In this document: positions 6,713-6,782 of the stretch, piece by piece
How positions within the stretch are numbered: position 1 is the first letter of the stretch
Layout of the letters: the number at the start of each line of letters is the position of its first letter
Assembly (NCBI GenBank): GCA_023395465.1
Contig: JAEWZE010000206.1
Location: 1-6,782 of the forward strand
Direction: 5' to 3'
Length of the DNA: 6,782 nt
Source: Pseudomonadota bacterium
GTDB lineage: Bacteria; Pseudomonadota; Gammaproteobacteria; Xanthomonadales; Xanthomonadaceae
Notes under the pieces: model-generated
Seen by the model: the letters and a program-made list of their open reading frames with translations, nothing else
Told to the model about the DNA's origin: nothing
The model's database searches: none
Translations under genes and position numbers: made by a program

Positions 6713-6742
6713 TTGACGGTGTGCGCTGCTGGGGCAGAGAAT
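6713..6742 (+). promoter_or_regulatory. Weak candidate sigma-70-like promoter pointing right
   Basis: TTGACG (6713-6718, five of six matches to the -35 consensus), an 18-base spacer and GAGAAT (6737-6742, four of six matches to the -10 consensus). It would start transcription near 6749, toward a gene beyond the window. Such matches also arise by chance. Confidence 0.3.
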
Positions 6743-6753
6743 CGGCGTTACAC

Positions 6754-6768
6754 CGACCGGATCGGTCG
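6754..6768. repeat. Inverted repeat next to the candidate promoter
   Basis: CGACCG (6754-6759) and CGGTCG (6763-6768) are perfect 6-base arms around GAT. The site would begin a few bases past the predicted start point of the candidate promoter, a place suited to an operator or a 5' leader hairpin. It is short, and its function is inferred only from position. Confidence 0.35.
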
Positions 6769-6782
6769 AACAGTAGTTAGGC

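Larger units (their letters stand above)
6344..6782 (+). other. Non-coding tail after the operon
   Basis: 439 bases with no convincing gene. GC content is visibly lower than in the operon, stops are more frequent, and the short open frames on either strand lack a ribosome binding site and recognisable motifs. No clear intrinsic terminator follows the last gene: a GGCGC/GCGCC stem at 6412-6429 has no T-run. The palindromes, tandem dyads and candidate promoter listed separately suggest a control region for a gene to the right of the window. Confidence 0.6.

Overview
The window is very GC-rich and densely coding, with five genes reading the same way on the + strand (30-6343) and a 439-base non-coding tail (6344-6782). 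GC-rich third codon positions, long spurious open frames on the opposite strand and the gammaproteobacterial look of the proteins suggest a high-GC proteobacterium, perhaps a Xanthomonadaceae-like gammaproteobacterium. That placement is judged from general resemblance only; no database search was run.

Layout: (1) acetate kinase AckA, 30-1253; (2) a 64-residue two-helix membrane protein of unknown function, 1296-1490; (3) a divergent ribose-phosphate pyrophosphokinase (PRPP synthetase) family protein, 1519-2406; (4) a divergent phosphoketolase (XFP family), 2451-4826; (5) a nucleoside/nucleotide phosphorylase of the archaeal AMP phosphorylase / 'type 2 thymidine phosphorylase' family, 4823-6343. 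Gaps are 42, 28 and 44 bases, then a 4-base ATGA overlap, so the set looks like one operon. The window starts only 29 bases before ackA, so the operon promoter and any earlier genes are not visible. No tRNA, rRNA, CRISPR array or insertion sequence was seen.

How the genes could work together (inference): the phosphorylase would cleave a nucleoside or nucleoside monophosphate and release a phosphorylated ribose. The PRPP-synthetase-like enzyme handles ribose 5-phosphate/PRPP. The phosphoketolase splits xylulose 5-phosphate (or fructose 6-phosphate) with phosphate into acetyl phosphate plus glyceraldehyde 3-phosphate (or erythrose 4-phosphate). Acetate kinase turns acetyl phosphate and ADP into acetate and ATP. 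The cluster thus reads as a route from nucleotide ribose to acetate and ATP, with steps such as pentose-phosphate isomerisation supplied from elsewhere. The divergent members leave the exact substrates open.

The tail after 6343 holds no convincing gene. It contains a run of short palindromes (6464-6494), two contiguous degenerate ~29-base TATC...GATAA dyads (6584-6640), a weak candidate sigma-70-like promoter pointing right (6713-6742) and a short inverted repeat (6754-6768). These are probably the upstream control region of a gene beyond the window.
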